DNA of 64,000 bases from Desulfovibrio sp. (GCA_022839785.1 JALHJW010000004.1:1-64000); one strand, 5' to 3'. Positions 46,141 to 55,080 are shown, counted from the stretch's first letter. The notes: generated by a model not told the origin, from the letters alone. Program-made: numbers and translations.

Positions 46141-47109
46141 ATGGATTTGCGCGAACTGGGGGAAATGCTGCGGCAGCGGCGGGAAGAGACCGGACTGACG
46201 TTCGATGAGATCGTCGAACGCACCAAGATCAGTCGTCGGAATCTTCAGTCCATCGAGGAGGCCAGGCGCGACGAACTCCCCCATGCCGTGTACAGCAAGG
46301 GCTTCATCCGCAACTACGCCTCGGTGCTCGGGGCGGACATGCGCGTGGTCAACAAGGCTCTGGCCGAGATTTTCCCCGAGGAAGAGGACTCCGAAGACGC
46401 CATCGCCGAAGTGCAGCGCGACCTGAGGCTCCATCGCGCCGACGGCCGGGGCATGCGTCTGTTCAAAGCGGGCGTGCTCCTGGCCCTGCTCGTTTCCGCA
46501 GTGATCGCCGTGATCCTCATGCTGCCGGGCCGCAAGGAGCGGGGCGCGAACGGGCAGCCTTCCGCCGCGCCCGCCGTCTCCGCGCCCGCCGAGGCCGTCC
46601 GGCCGAAGGGGGAGGCCAAGCCCGCGGAAAAGCCCCTTGAGACGCCCAAGCCTGCGGAAGCGCCCAAGCCCGAGGAGAAACCCGTCCCCGCCCCGGCTCC
46701 GGAGGAGCAGTCCAAACCGGCCGCCCAGGCTCCGGTTCAGGTGCCTGCGCCGTCCGCTCCTGCGCCGTCCGTCGCCGCGGCGGCTCCCGCCGAGACGGCC
46801 GCGCCCGCGCCTGTGCAGGAGCCCGCGCCGAAAATCGCGCCGGGCTCTGTGGAACAGGCCGCGCCAGCCCTGGCCAAGGCCGGAAGCGTGCAGATCGTGG
46901 CCAAGGAAGCCTGCTGGCTGGAGGCCGTGCCGGGAGGCGGCGAGGCCCAGGAGTTCTTTCTGCGTCCCGGCGAGAAGCTGACCATCGACTATGCGTCGAG
47001 CCTGGAATTGCGCGTGGGCAACGGCGGCGGCATCAGCGTGACGCACAACGGCAAGCCGGTGAAGATCGACGCCAGATCCGGCGAAGTCAAAACGCTCACC
47101 TTCCCCTAG
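46141..47109 (+). CDS. RodZ-like HTH/DUF4115 membrane protein
   Basis: A 322-aa protein; ATG 46141 follows GGTGGGG. The N-terminal Xre-type HTH (about 4-75) has LRQRREETGLTFDEIVERTKI and YSKGFIRNYASVLG. One transmembrane helix (about 107-125) follows, then a Pro/Ala/Glu/Lys-rich periplasmic linker (about 130-240). The C-terminal DUF4115 domain (about 245-322) has IVAKEACWLEAVPGGGEAQ. The order matches RodZ, which links MreB to cell shape. Confidence 0.9.
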   Translation: MDLRELGEMLRQRREETGLTFDEIVERTKISRRNLQSIEEARRDELPHAVYSKGFIRNYASVLGADMRVVNKALAEIFPEEEDSEDAIAEVQRDLRLHRADGRGMRLFKAGVLLALLVSAVIAVILMLPGRKERGANGQPSAAPAVSAPAEAVRPKGEAKPAEKPLETPKPAEAPKPEEKPVPAPAPEEQSKPAAQAPVQVPAPSAPAPSVAAAAPAETAAPAPVQEPAPKIAPGSVEQAAPALAKAGSVQIVAKEACWLEAVPGGGEAQEFFLRPGEKLTIDYASSLELRVGNGGGISVTHNGKPVKIDARSGEVKTLTFP

Positions 47110-47128
47110 TCTCTTTCCGGAGCACTCC

Positions 47129-47875
47129 ATGGAATTCACCGAAAGGGCCCTGGTCGTGGCGACCGGGCGTTTTCGGGAGGCCGACCTCTGGGTCCGGCTG
47201 CTCGGCCCGGCGCACGGCGTCTTCCAGGCCTTCGCCTTCGGCGGCTGCAGGAGCCGCCGCCGGTTCGGGGGCTGCCTCGATCCGCTGAACCTGCTGCTCG
47301 TCCATGTGGTCACGGATCGACAGGGCCGCTATCTGCAACTGCGCGAGGCGAGCCTCCTCGAAGGACACCCCCGGCTGCGCACGGACCTCTCCCGCCTGGG
47401 CATGGCCGCCAACTGCCTGAAGTTCGCCGAGGCCGTGCAGGACGGGACACAGAGCGCTCCGGCCGTCTTCGAGACCCTGTGCGGCGTGCTGTCCATCCTG
47501 GAGACCGCGGCCGAGGCGTCCGAATCCCTGCCCCTGTTCTTCCGCGCCCGCCTGCTCGCCGCCCTGGGCTTCTGGCCGGAACTGGCATCTTGCCATGTCT
47601 GCGGCAAGGGTTTACACGAGATGCCCCTGGCGCACTTCGGAGTGGAGAGCGGCCGCCTGGTCTGCCCGGACTGCGGGCGGAACATCGCCCGCCGTGTGCC
47701 GCTGGGCCGCGAGGCGGCGGACGCCCTCGGCTTCCTCGCCGCGAATTCCCCGGAGGCATGGGCGGACCTGCGCCTGTCGTCGTCCGCCCGCCGCGAGTGT
47801 TTCGCCGCGGTGGACCGCTTCATCGAGCATCATCTCGGCCTGGTCTGGGACGCGGGCCGCTACCGGCGCGCCTGA
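47129..47875 (+). CDS. recO: DNA repair protein RecO
   Basis: A 248-aa protein. The OB-fold N-terminus is MEFTERALVVATGRFREADLW. The zinc-binding CHVCGKGLHEM and VCPDCGRN cysteines lie at about 153-182, with GRLVCPDCG preceding the C-terminal helices. It loads RecA on SSB-coated DNA with RecR in the RecFOR pathway. It follows the RodZ-like gene by 19 nt and precedes glyQ by 31 nt; recO-glyQS order is shared by many deltaproteobacteria. Confidence 0.93.
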   Translation: MEFTERALVVATGRFREADLWVRLLGPAHGVFQAFAFGGCRSRRRFGGCLDPLNLLLVHVVTDRQGRYLQLREASLLEGHPRLRTDLSRLGMAANCLKFAEAVQDGTQSAPAVFETLCGVLSILETAAEASESLPLFFRARLLAALGFWPELASCHVCGKGLHEMPLAHFGVESGRLVCPDCGRNIARRVPLGREAADALGFLAANSPEAWADLRLSSSARRECFAAVDRFIEHHLGLVWDAGRYRRA

Positions 47876-47906
47876 TCCGGGCGCTGCCGGACAACGAGAG
47901 GAACGT

Positions 47907-48788
47907 ATGACCTTCCAGAACGTCATCCTGACCCTGCAGCGCTTCTGGGCGGAGCGGGGGTGTCTCGTGGGCATGCCCTACGACCTTGAGGTCGGCGCGG
48001 GCACCTTCAACCCCCACACCTTTCTGCGCGTCATCGGGCCGGAGCCCTGGAGCGTGGCCTACGTGGAGCCGTCGCGGCGGCCCACGGACGGCCGCTACGG
48101 CGAGAACCCCAACCGCCTGCAGCACTACTACCAGTTCCAGGTGATCCTGAAGCCCTCGCCGGACAACGTGCAGGAACTCTATCTGGAGAGTCTGGCCGCG
48201 CTGGGCGTGAAGGCCGCGGACCACGACATCCGCTTCGTGGAGGACGACTGGGAGTCGCCCACCCTGGGCGCGTGGGGTCTGGGCTGGGAGGTCTGGCTCA
48301 ACGGCATGGAGGTCACGCAGTTCACCTATTTTCAGCAGGTGGGCGGCATCGACCTCGCGCCGGTCAGCGTGGAGCTGACCTACGGCCTTGAACGGCTGTG
48401 CATGTATCTGCAGGAAAAGGAGTCGGTCTACGACCTTCAGTGGAACGACCGCGTGACCTACGGTCAGGTGCATCACCAGAACGAGGTGGAGCAGTCCAGG
48501 TACAACTTCGAGCTGTCCGACAAGGCCATGCTCTTCGCCAATTTCGACGCCTTCGAGAAGGAGTGCCTGCGGCTGTGCGAGGAGGGCCTGCCCTGGCCCG
48601 CCTACGACTACACGCTCAAGTGCTCGCATGCCTTCAACCTGCTGGACGCGCGCGGGGCCATCTCCATCACCGAGCGCACCGGCTACATCCACCGCGTGCG
48701 CAACCTGGCGGGCCGCGTGGCCCGGCTCTACGCGGCGCAGCGCAAGGACATGGAGTATCCCATGCTCCGGACCGGGGGAGGGGACTAG
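47907..48788 (+). CDS. glyQ: Glycyl-tRNA synthetase alpha subunit
   Basis: A 293-aa class II catalytic subunit; GAGAGG precedes the ATG. TFQNVILTLQRFWAERGC, GAGTFNPHTFLRVIGPEPW and AYVEPSRRPTDGRYGENPN are diagnostic. ELTYGLERLCMYLQ is motif 3. It activates glycine with the beta subunit as a heterotetramer. The gap to glyS is 2 nt. Confidence 0.98.
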   Translation: MTFQNVILTLQRFWAERGCLVGMPYDLEVGAGTFNPHTFLRVIGPEPWSVAYVEPSRRPTDGRYGENPNRLQHYYQFQVILKPSPDNVQELYLESLAALGVKAADHDIRFVEDDWESPTLGAWGLGWEVWLNGMEVTQFTYFQQVGGIDLAPVSVELTYGLERLCMYLQEKESVYDLQWNDRVTYGQVHHQNEVEQSRYNFELSDKAMLFANFDAFEKECLRLCEEGLPWPAYDYTLKCSHAFNLLDARGAISITERTGYIHRVRNLAGRVARLYAAQRKDMEYPMLRTGGGD

Positions 48789-48790
48789 CC

Positions 48791-50881
48791 ATGGCCCGTT
48801 TCGTCTTCGAGATCGGCACCGAGGAGATGCCCGCCCGTTTCTTCCCCGGGCTGGCCGACGAACTGCAGCGTCTGGTGGCGGGCGAACTCATCGCCGCCAA
48901 GATCGACTACGGCCGCATCTTCGCCTCCGGCACGCCGCGCCGCGTCGCGGTCCAGGTCCTGGACGTGGGCGAGACGCAGCGCAGCGAGGAGGAGATCGTC
49001 ACCGGCCCGCCCGCCAAGGTCGCTTTCGACGCCGAGGGGAATCTCTCCAAAGCCGGCCAGGGCTTCGCGCGCGGCCAGGGCGTCGATCCCTCCGCGCTTT
49101 TCACCCTGACCACGGACAAGGGCGAGTACGTGGCCTGCCGCAAGACGACCGGCGGCGGCAAGACCCTCGACATCCTGCCCGAGATATGCCGCAAGGCGGC
49201 CCTGGCGCTGTCCTTCCCCAAGAAGATGCGCTGGGGCTCCCGCGAACTCGGTTTCGGCCGTCCCATCCGCTGGCTGCTGGCGCTCCTGGACGCGGAGGTC
49301 GTGCCGTTCGCCCTGGAGGACATCGCCTCCGGCCGCCTGACCTTCGGCCACCGCGTCATGGGGCCCGGCCCCTTCGAGATCGCGGACGCCGCAGCCTACG
49401 AGTCCGTGATCTTCGAGACGTGCCGCGTGGTCCTGGACGCGGAGGAGCGCAAGCGGATCATCCGCTCCGAGGGCGACCGCCTGGCCGCCGAGGCCGGAGG
49501 CCGCATCGTCTGGAACGAGGCGCTGCTGGACGAGGTCGCGGGTCTGGTCGAGTGGCCGCGTCCGATCCTGGCCGGTTTCGGGGACCGCTATCTCGAACTT
49601 CCCCGCGAAGTCCTGCTGACCAGCATGCAGAGCCACCAGAAGAGCTTCGGCGTGGAGACGCCGGACGGGAAGCTGCTCAACCGTTTCCTCACCGTGCTCA
49701 ACCTGGAGCCGACCTCTGTGGATGTGGTGCGCAAGGGCTGGGAGCGCGTGCTCAAGGCGCGCCTGGAGGACGCCCGCTTCTTCTGGGAGGCGGACACGGG
49801 CGCGAACTTCGATACCTGGCTGGCGTCGCTCGACAGCGTGACCTTCCTCGCGCCTCTCGGCAGCATGGGCGACAAGGCGCGGCGCATCGAGGCCCTGTGC
49901 GGCCGTCTGGCCGAACGCGTGCAGCCCGAGCTGCTGCTCGACCTTTCCCAGGCGGGCCGCCTGTGCAAGGCCGATCTCGTCTCCGAGATGGTCTACGAGT
50001 TCGACACCCTGCAGGGCATCATGGGCGGCATCTACGCACGCCGCAAGGGGCACGGCGAGACCGTGGCCCAGGCCATCTACGAGCATTATCTGCCCGCCGG
50101 GCCGGACTCCCCGGTCCCCGCCTCGCTGGCTGGCGGCCTGCTCTCCATGGCCGACAAGCTGGACACGCTCTGCGGCTGCTTCGGCCTGAACATGATCCCC
50201 ACCGGCGGCGCGGACCAGTACGCCCTGCGCCGTCAGGCGCTCGGCGTCATCCGCATCGCGGTGGAGCACGGCCTCAGGCTCGACCTTCCGGCGCTCATCG
50301 ACGCGGGCTTCGCCGGGTACGCGGGCGTGCAGTGGAAGCTGCCCCTGCCCGAGGCCAGGGCCAAACTCCTGGACTTCTTCGGGCAGCGCCTGAAGGCGTG
50401 GTTCACGGGCAAGGGCTTCGAGACCCTGGTGGTCGAGGCCGCGCTGGGCGCGGGCTTCTCCGACGTCTGGGCGCTCTCGCGGCGCGTGGAGGCCCTGGCG
50501 GGCTTCAGCCGCGGGGCCGGGTTCAACGAGGCGGTGCTGACCTTCAAACGCGCGGCCAACATCATCCGCAAGCAGGGCGCGGAGGCCGGGCAGGTTCTGA
50601 CCGGCCGCTACGATCCGGCGCTCTTCGAGGGCGAGGCGGAGCGCGGCTTGGCCGCGGCCATCGAGGCCGCCGCGCCGCGTTTCGCGGCCATGTGGACGGC
50701 GGACGATTTCCCCGGGCTGTTCGGCCTGCTGGGCGAACTCAGGCCCGCCGTGGACGCCTTCTTCGACTCCACCATGGTCATGTGCGACGACCCCGCGCTC
50801 CGGCTCAACCGTCTCGATCTGTTGCAGGCCCTGACCTCCATGCTCGGCCGTCTGGCCGACTTCGGCGCGCTGCAGGTCTAG
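48791..50881 (+). CDS. glyS: Glycyl-tRNA synthetase beta subunit
   Basis: A 696-aa tRNA-binding subunit. FVFEIGTEEMPARFFPGLAD is the family N-terminus. The HD-like core includes CKADLVSEMVYEFDTLQGIM, and SLADKLDTL-like MADKLDTLCGCF follows with PTGGADQYALRRQALGVIRI. A C-terminal DALR-type anticodon-binding domain (about 590-690) closes it. Length is typical. Follows glyQ with GGGGGAGGGG before its ATG. Confidence 0.98.
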   Translation: MARFVFEIGTEEMPARFFPGLADELQRLVAGELIAAKIDYGRIFASGTPRRVAVQVLDVGETQRSEEEIVTGPPAKVAFDAEGNLSKAGQGFARGQGVDPSALFTLTTDKGEYVACRKTTGGGKTLDILPEICRKAALALSFPKKMRWGSRELGFGRPIRWLLALLDAEVVPFALEDIASGRLTFGHRVMGPGPFEIADAAAYESVIFETCRVVLDAEERKRIIRSEGDRLAAEAGGRIVWNEALLDEVAGLVEWPRPILAGFGDRYLELPREVLLTSMQSHQKSFGVETPDGKLLNRFLTVLNLEPTSVDVVRKGWERVLKARLEDARFFWEADTGANFDTWLASLDSVTFLAPLGSMGDKARRIEALCGRLAERVQPELLLDLSQAGRLCKADLVSEMVYEFDTLQGIMGGIYARRKGHGETVAQAIYEHYLPAGPDSPVPASLAGGLLSMADKLDTLCGCFGLNMIPTGGADQYALRRQALGVIRIAVEHGLRLDLPALIDAGFAGYAGVQWKLPLPEARAKLLDFFGQRLKAWFTGKGFETLVVEAALGAGFSDVWALSRRVEALAGFSRGAGFNEAVLTFKRAANIIRKQGAEAGQVLTGRYDPALFEGEAERGLAAAIEAAAPRFAAMWTADDFPGLFGLLGELRPAVDAFFDSTMVMCDDPALRLNRLDLLQALTSMLGRLADFGALQV

Positions 50882-50898
50882 GAAAAGACTGCGGAAGG

Positions 50899-50927
50899 TT
50901 GACAAGCCCTCCGCGAAGGTGTAACGG
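50899..50927 (+). promoter_or_regulatory. Sigma-70-type promoter of rpsT
   Basis: Consensus TTGACA, a 17-nt spacer and TAACGG lie in the glyS-rpsT gap. The -10 is poor, but the -35 and spacing are ideal. Confidence 0.5.
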
Positions 50928-51005
50928 CTGCTGTTCCGCACGCGGCGAAGAGCCGCGCGCCAAATGCGAAACCAACGATTTGACGAACAATAAGGGAGAA
51001 CGATC

Positions 51006-51269
51006 TTGGCCAATCACAAGTCCGCGCTCAAGAGGCACAAGCAGAGCCTGATCCGCAACGCCCGCAACCGGGCCATGAAGACCCGCGTGAAGAACGCCGT
51101 CAAGGCTGTGCGCGACGCCGTGGAGCTGGGCGACAAGGAAAAGGCCCAGGCCGCCCTGACCGCCGCCACGTCCATCATGGACAAGGCCGCGGGCAAGAAG
51201 ATCCTGCACTGGCGCACCGCCGGCCGCAAGGTCTCGCGCCTCTCCGTCGCCGTCGGCAAGCTGGCCTAG
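51006..51269 (+). CDS. rpsT: 30S ribosomal protein S20
   Basis: An 87-aa basic helical protein (ANHKSALKRHKQSLIRNARN, then HWRTAGRKVSRL). The start is TTG, with AAGGGAG eight bases upstream. A UUG start is also used by E. coli rpsT, where it takes part in autogenous translational repression by S20; the same may hold here. It binds 16S rRNA early in 30S assembly. Own promoter and terminator. Confidence 0.97.
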   Translation: MANHKSALKRHKQSLIRNARNRAMKTRVKNAVKAVRDAVELGDKEKAQAALTAATSIMDKAAGKKILHWRTAGRKVSRLSVAVGKLA

Positions 51270-51295
51270 GCTCCGGACTCCCTACGGTCCATTTC

Positions 51296-51330
51296 GCCGA
51301 CCGCGCCCGTGCGCGGTCGGCTTTTCCGTT
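51296..51330 (+). terminator. Intrinsic terminator of rpsT
   Basis: An 11-bp stem, GCCGACCGCGC/GCGCGGTCGGC, with loop CCGT is followed by TTTTCCGTTTT. Confidence 0.88.
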
Positions 51331-51436
51331 TTGGGCGCGGGAGCGGCCTGGCCGCGCGTCGCCGCAGGGATGAGGAGAACCAGCCCCCGGCCCTTGCGGG
51401 CGAGGAGAGGGACTCCGGCGGGGTCGTGGTCGATAC

Positions 51437-51472
51437 GAAACAGGGGGGGATGCCGTGCGGCATCCCCCCCTG
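51437..51472 (-). terminator. Intrinsic terminator of adk
   Basis: A 14-bp perfect stem (CAGGGGGGGATGCC and its complement) with a 4-nt loop lies 27 nt after the adk stop on the minus strand. It is followed by TTTC. Confidence 0.75.
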
Positions 51473-51498
51473 TGATTTCCGTGGTCAGGCGGTCCGGA

Positions 51499-52170
51499 CT
51501 AGACCAGCTGCTTGAGCAGGGTATCGCGGATGGAGTCGATGGAGCCTTCACCGTTCAGTTCGATGTAGGTGATGCCGACCTTGGGGGCCAGCTCCTTGTA
51601 GAAGTAGGACGCGGCCAGGGTGCCGGTCTTGGCGTCGTAGTAGATGTCGTGGCGCTTGTCGATGGCGCCTTCGTCCTGGTCGTCCGAACGGGCGGAGAGG
51701 GCGCCGCCGCACACCCGGCACGTGTCGCCGTTGGGCTTGATGGCGTCGATGAAGATGTTGTTCGGGTGGTTGGGGTCGTTCTTGCAGATGCGGCGGCCCA
51801 TGATGCGGTCCTTGGCGATCTGGCGGGGCAGCAGAATCTCGATGACGTAGTCGAGCTTCACGCCGTCATTCCGCAGGGCTTCCCACAGCTTCTGGGCCTG
51901 GACGATGGAGCGCGGAAAACCGTCGAGCAGCCAGCCGTTGGCGCCGGACTTCTTGAGCACGTCGAGCACCATGGGGATGGTGATGTCGTCGGGGACCAAC
52001 TCGCCGCGGTCGATGTACTCCTTGGCCTTCTTGCCGAGTTCGGTGCCGCCGCCGATGTGCTGGCGGAAGATGGCCCCGGACTCGATGTGGTCGAGGTTGT
52101 ACTTCTTCTTGGCCAGCGAGCCCTGCGTGCCCTTGCCGCTGCCGTTGGGGCCGAAGATCAGGATGTTCAT
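51499..52170 (-). CDS. adk: Adenylate kinase, metal-binding lid type
   Basis: A 223-aa enzyme. The P-loop is GPNGSGKGT (7-15), and DGFPRS lies at 83-88. C129, H135, C151 and C154 occupy exactly the positions that bind Zn, Co or Fe in Desulfovibrio gigas adenylate kinase. It interconverts AMP + ATP and 2 ADP. In sulfate reducers it recycles the AMP released by APS reductase. GGAGG precedes the ATG. A promoter and a degenerate HcpR-like site lie upstream. Confidence 0.97.
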   Translation of the reverse strand: MNILIFGPNGSGKGTQGSLAKKKYNLDHIESGAIFRQHIGGGTELGKKAKEYIDRGELVPDDITIPMVLDVLKKSGANGWLLDGFPRSIVQAQKLWEALRNDGVKLDYVIEILLPRQIAKDRIMGRRICKNDPNHPNNIFIDAIKPNGDTCRVCGGALSARSDDQDEGAIDKRHDIYYDAKTGTLAASYFYKELAPKVGITYIELNGEGSIDSIRDTLLKQLV

Positions 52171-52179
52171 CAGGTCCTC

Positions 52180-52197
52180 CTGTGGGAAATTTCACAA
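52180..52197. promoter_or_regulatory. Degenerate HcpR-like site at adk
   Basis: CTGTGG-N6-TCACAA matches TTGTGA-N6-TCACAA at 10 of 12 positions. It lies in the 5' untranslated region, just after the predicted transcription start, where a bound repressor would block elongation. Confidence 0.4.
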
Positions 52198-52205
52198 AGT
52201 GACCC

Positions 52206-52234
52206 TGTGTATCCGTTCGTCAAGGGGCTGTCAA
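52206..52234 (-). promoter_or_regulatory. Sigma-70-type promoter of adk
   Basis: The minus strand reads TTGACA (52229-52234), a 17-nt spacer and TACACA (52206-52211). Confidence 0.5.
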
Positions 52235-52299
52235 TCGCGCTTCACCCGAAAAAGGCGCGCGGCCGTTCACGTTCCGAAGCGAACGCGGATGCGCGCCGA

Positions 52300-53343
52300 T
52301 CACTCCTTCGGGCGGAGGACGAAGCCGAAGGCGATGCCGTGGCGGGTGACGCGGGCCTCCTTGTCGCCGGGGAAACGCACGGCCGCGCCGTTGCGTCCGG
52401 CCGCCCAGGCGCGTTCGAGATCGAGCAGGCTGTCCATGCGCGGCTGGCCCAGGCCGAGGCGCTCCAGCGCCTGCTTGCAGAGCCGCAGGCGCAGAGCCGG
52501 GGAGGCGGCGGTCAGCATTCCGCGGGGAAGAAGCAGCCCGCCGCGTCCATCCGGCGCGGGCTCGGCAAGGCGGCCCGCCAGTTCGTCCCGGTCGAGGCGG
52601 GCCAGGGTCCAGAGCCGGGCGGCGGCCTCAAGGTAGTTCGGGTTCTCGCGCACGAACAGGGGCAGGATGTCCTGCCGTACGCGGTTGCGCAGGTAGGCGG
52701 GGTCGGCGTTGCTGGCGTCCTCGCGCCAGGACGCGCCGAGAGCGGCGAGGAAATCCCGCAGCGCGGCGCGCGGCGTGAGCAGCAGGGGCCGCAGGATGCC
52801 CCGCGTCTCGTCCCGGCCCGGCATGCCGCCCAGCTCCGGCCAGCCGACGCCGCGCAGCAGGCGCATGAACTGGTCCTCGGCCAGGTCGTCCAGGTGGTGC
52901 CCGAGCAACACCCAGTCCGTGCCCGTCTTGGCCTTGATCCACTCCCAGAGGCGGCGGCGCGCCTTGCGTCCGGCCTCCTCGATGCCGATGCCCTTGCGCG
53001 CCGCCAGCGCGGCCACGTCCTCGCGCGCCTCGTGCAGCTCGATGCCCAGACCGGCACAGAACGCGCGGCAGTGCGCCGCGTCCTCGCCCGACTCGGGCCT
53101 GAGTCCGTGGTCCAGATGCACGGCCATGATTTCCGCACCCAGGCGCGGGGCCAGATAGTGGAAGACGAGGAGCAGGGCGGTGGAGTCCGCGCCGCCGGAA
53201 AAGGCCACGAGCAACCTGCGCCCCTGGAGGCGGGCGTCCAACTCGTCCTCCGCGAAACGCTGCGCGTCCAGGCAGAAGTGCGCCTGGCGCGGGGAAAGGT
53301 CCTGCAGGGTGCGGGGAAGACGATCTTGCTGGGCAGGGGGCAC
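52300..53343 (-). CDS. tilS: tRNA(Ile)-lysidine synthetase
   Basis: A 347-aa N-type ATP pyrophosphatase; GTG start with GGAGG five bases upstream. The PP-motif is LLVAFSGGADSTALLLVF, followed by VHLDHGLRPES and GHHLDDLAEDQFMRLLRG. It converts C34 of tRNA-Ile(CAU) to lysidine. It is near the short end of the family and lacks the full C-terminal domains of E. coli TilS. Last gene of the heme/siroheme run. Confidence 0.95.
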   Translation of the reverse strand: MPPAQQDRLPRTLQDLSPRQAHFCLDAQRFAEDELDARLQGRRLLVAFSGGADSTALLLVFHYLAPRLGAEIMAVHLDHGLRPESGEDAAHCRAFCAGLGIELHEAREDVAALAARKGIGIEEAGRKARRRLWEWIKAKTGTDWVLLGHHLDDLAEDQFMRLLRGVGWPELGGMPGRDETRGILRPLLLTPRAALRDFLAALGASWREDASNADPAYLRNRVRQDILPLFVRENPNYLEAAARLWTLARLDRDELAGRLAEPAPDGRGGLLLPRGMLTAASPALRLRLCKQALERLGLGQPRMDSLLDLERAWAAGRNGAAVRFPGDKEARVTRHGIAFGFVLRPKE

Positions 53344-53374
53344 GAGGCCTCCAGGGGCTTTGCCCGCGCGTCGG

Positions 53375-53710
53375 CTAGACTTGGATGTCCAGCTCGCGGA
53401 TCAGGGCGTCGAGATGGTTCATGGCCCAGCCCCTGGCTTCGGGACCGGCGTAGTGCACGCAGGAGCAGCGCATTTTGCCGCGCGCCCGCACGAGCAGTTC
53501 CAGGCGCAGGAACTCATCCTCGACTTCTAGGGCCATGACGTGGGGGCCGCATTCCGCCGCGTGCGCGGCCTGTTCCTCGGAGAGCAGGCCGTCGGGCAGG
53601 GCGAGGTAGTAGAGTCCCTCGATGGGGCCGCGCATGCCGCGGGCGTCCATGGCCGCGGCGAGGCGCTTCACGTCGGCGGGCGGGAGTTCGTCGATGGTGT
53701 ACCAGCGCAT
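53375..53710 (-). CDS. Conserved hypothetical protein
   Basis: A 111-aa protein beginning 2 nt after the hemA stop, with GAGG before its ATG. It looks like a mixed alpha/beta small domain (MRWYTIDELPPADVKRLAAA at the start, VMALEVEDEFLRLELLVRAR in the middle), with a CSC pair in KMRCSCVHYAG. Not recognised. Its strict placement between hemA and tilS suggests cotranscription only. Confidence 0.7.
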   Translation of the reverse strand: MRWYTIDELPPADVKRLAAAMDARGMRGPIEGLYYLALPDGLLSEEQAAHAAECGPHVMALEVEDEFLRLELLVRARGKMRCSCVHYAGPEARGWAMNHLDALIRELDIQV

Positions 53711-53712
53711 GG

Positions 53713-55065
53713 CTATTCCTCGCTGTCGGGCTCGTCGAGGCCGCAGTCGCAGGTTTCGTCCGTCCCTTTCTTGCGGTCGGCGTGGGCGTCCGCCGGGACG
53801 TCGTCGCGGTCCAGGTTGAACATGCGGCGGGAGAGGTCGATGAAGCGCTCGGCCCCGCCTTCCTCCTGGGTGCGGCGTTTCAGGAAGCAGACGGGCTCAT
53901 GGTAGAGCTTTTGGGCGATGGACAGGACCAGGGTCTCCAGGGAGGCGCGGGTCTTGTCGTCGATGTCCTGGCCGATGCGGCGCAGGGTCTTGGCCAGTTC
54001 GCGCCGCGCCAAGTTCTCGCCGTGGGCCATGAGGTCGCGGATGGTGGGGTGCAGGGAGAGGGAACTGAGCCAATTGGCGAAGGAGACCGTCTCCGCGTCC
54101 ACGATGGTGCGGGCCCGTTCGGCCTCGCCCCGGCGCTGCGCCAGGTTCTCCTCCACGACCTCCTTCAGGTCGTCGATGTCGTAGAGATAGACGTTGTCCA
54201 GCAGGTTCACGTCCGGGTCGATGTCGCGCGGCACGGCGATGTCGATGAAGAACATGGGCCGGTTGCGCCTGAGCTTCAGCACGTCCTTCACGTCGCGGGC
54301 GCGGATGACCACGGTGGGCGAGCCGGTGGAGCTGATGACGATGTCGGTCTCGGGCAGGTGCTCGTACATCTCCTCTATGGCGATGGGCGTGCCCTTGAAG
54401 CGCGCGGCCAGTTCCTGGGCGCGGGAGAGGGTGCGGTTGGCCACGGTGATGTGGGCGATGCCCGCGGCCAAAAGGTTCTGGGCGGCCAGTTCGGCCATCT
54501 CGCCCGCGCCCACGAGCATGGCGCGTTTGCCCGCGAGGTCGCCGAAGATCTTCTTGGCCAGTTCCACGGCGGCGTAGGAGATGGAGACGGCGCTGGAGGC
54601 GATCTCGGTCTCGGTGCGTACCCGTTTGGCCACGAAGAAGGCCTTGTGCAGCAGGCGGTTGACGATGACCTTGGCGGTGCCGAGTTCGAGGCAGGCGCGG
54701 TAGGCGTCCTTGAGTTGCCCCAGTATCTGCGGTTCGCCCACGACCATGGAGTCGAGGCTGGAGGCCACGGTGAAGACGTGGCGCACGGCCTGCAGCTCGC
54801 GGTGCACGTAGGCGGCCTCGGCCAGGGCCTGGGGAGGCTGGCCGCAGATTTCGGACCAGACCTTCACGACATGGCCCGCCACGTCCCCGGCGCCCACGGC
54901 CAGAACCTCGACGCGGTTGCACGTCGAGAGGGTCATGCATTCGCGCACCGGCCCGCAGATGAACCGGCGCGCCGCCTCGGGCTTGTCCGAGAGGGCGAAG
55001 CGCTCGCGGATGGAGACGTCCGCGGTCTTGTGGTTGAGGCCGATGAGATGGATATCGTGTTTCAC
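53713..55065 (-). CDS. hemA: Glutamyl-tRNA reductase
   Basis: A 450-aa enzyme starting at GTG to give MKHDIHLIGLNHKTADVSIRE. The catalytic Cys is in MTLSTCNRVEVLAVG, and EPQILGQLKDAY and the NADPH-binding AMLVGAGEMAELAAQNL follow. A C-terminal dimerisation helix is present, and the tail is acidic with a CDCG motif. It reduces glutamyl-tRNA for 5-aminolevulinate. It lies in the usual sulfate-reducer order sirC-ccsA-hemA. Confidence 0.97.
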   Translation of the reverse strand: MKHDIHLIGLNHKTADVSIRERFALSDKPEAARRFICGPVRECMTLSTCNRVEVLAVGAGDVAGHVVKVWSEICGQPPQALAEAAYVHRELQAVRHVFTVASSLDSMVVGEPQILGQLKDAYRACLELGTAKVIVNRLLHKAFFVAKRVRTETEIASSAVSISYAAVELAKKIFGDLAGKRAMLVGAGEMAELAAQNLLAAGIAHITVANRTLSRAQELAARFKGTPIAIEEMYEHLPETDIVISSTGSPTVVIRARDVKDVLKLRRNRPMFFIDIAVPRDIDPDVNLLDNVYLYDIDDLKEVVEENLAQRRGEAERARTIVDAETVSFANWLSSLSLHPTIRDLMAHGENLARRELAKTLRRIGQDIDDKTRASLETLVLSIAQKLYHEPVCFLKRRTQEEGGAERFIDLSRRMFNLDRDDVPADAHADRKKGTDETCDCGLDEPDSEE

Positions 55066-55080
55066 GGCATGGGGCCTGTT

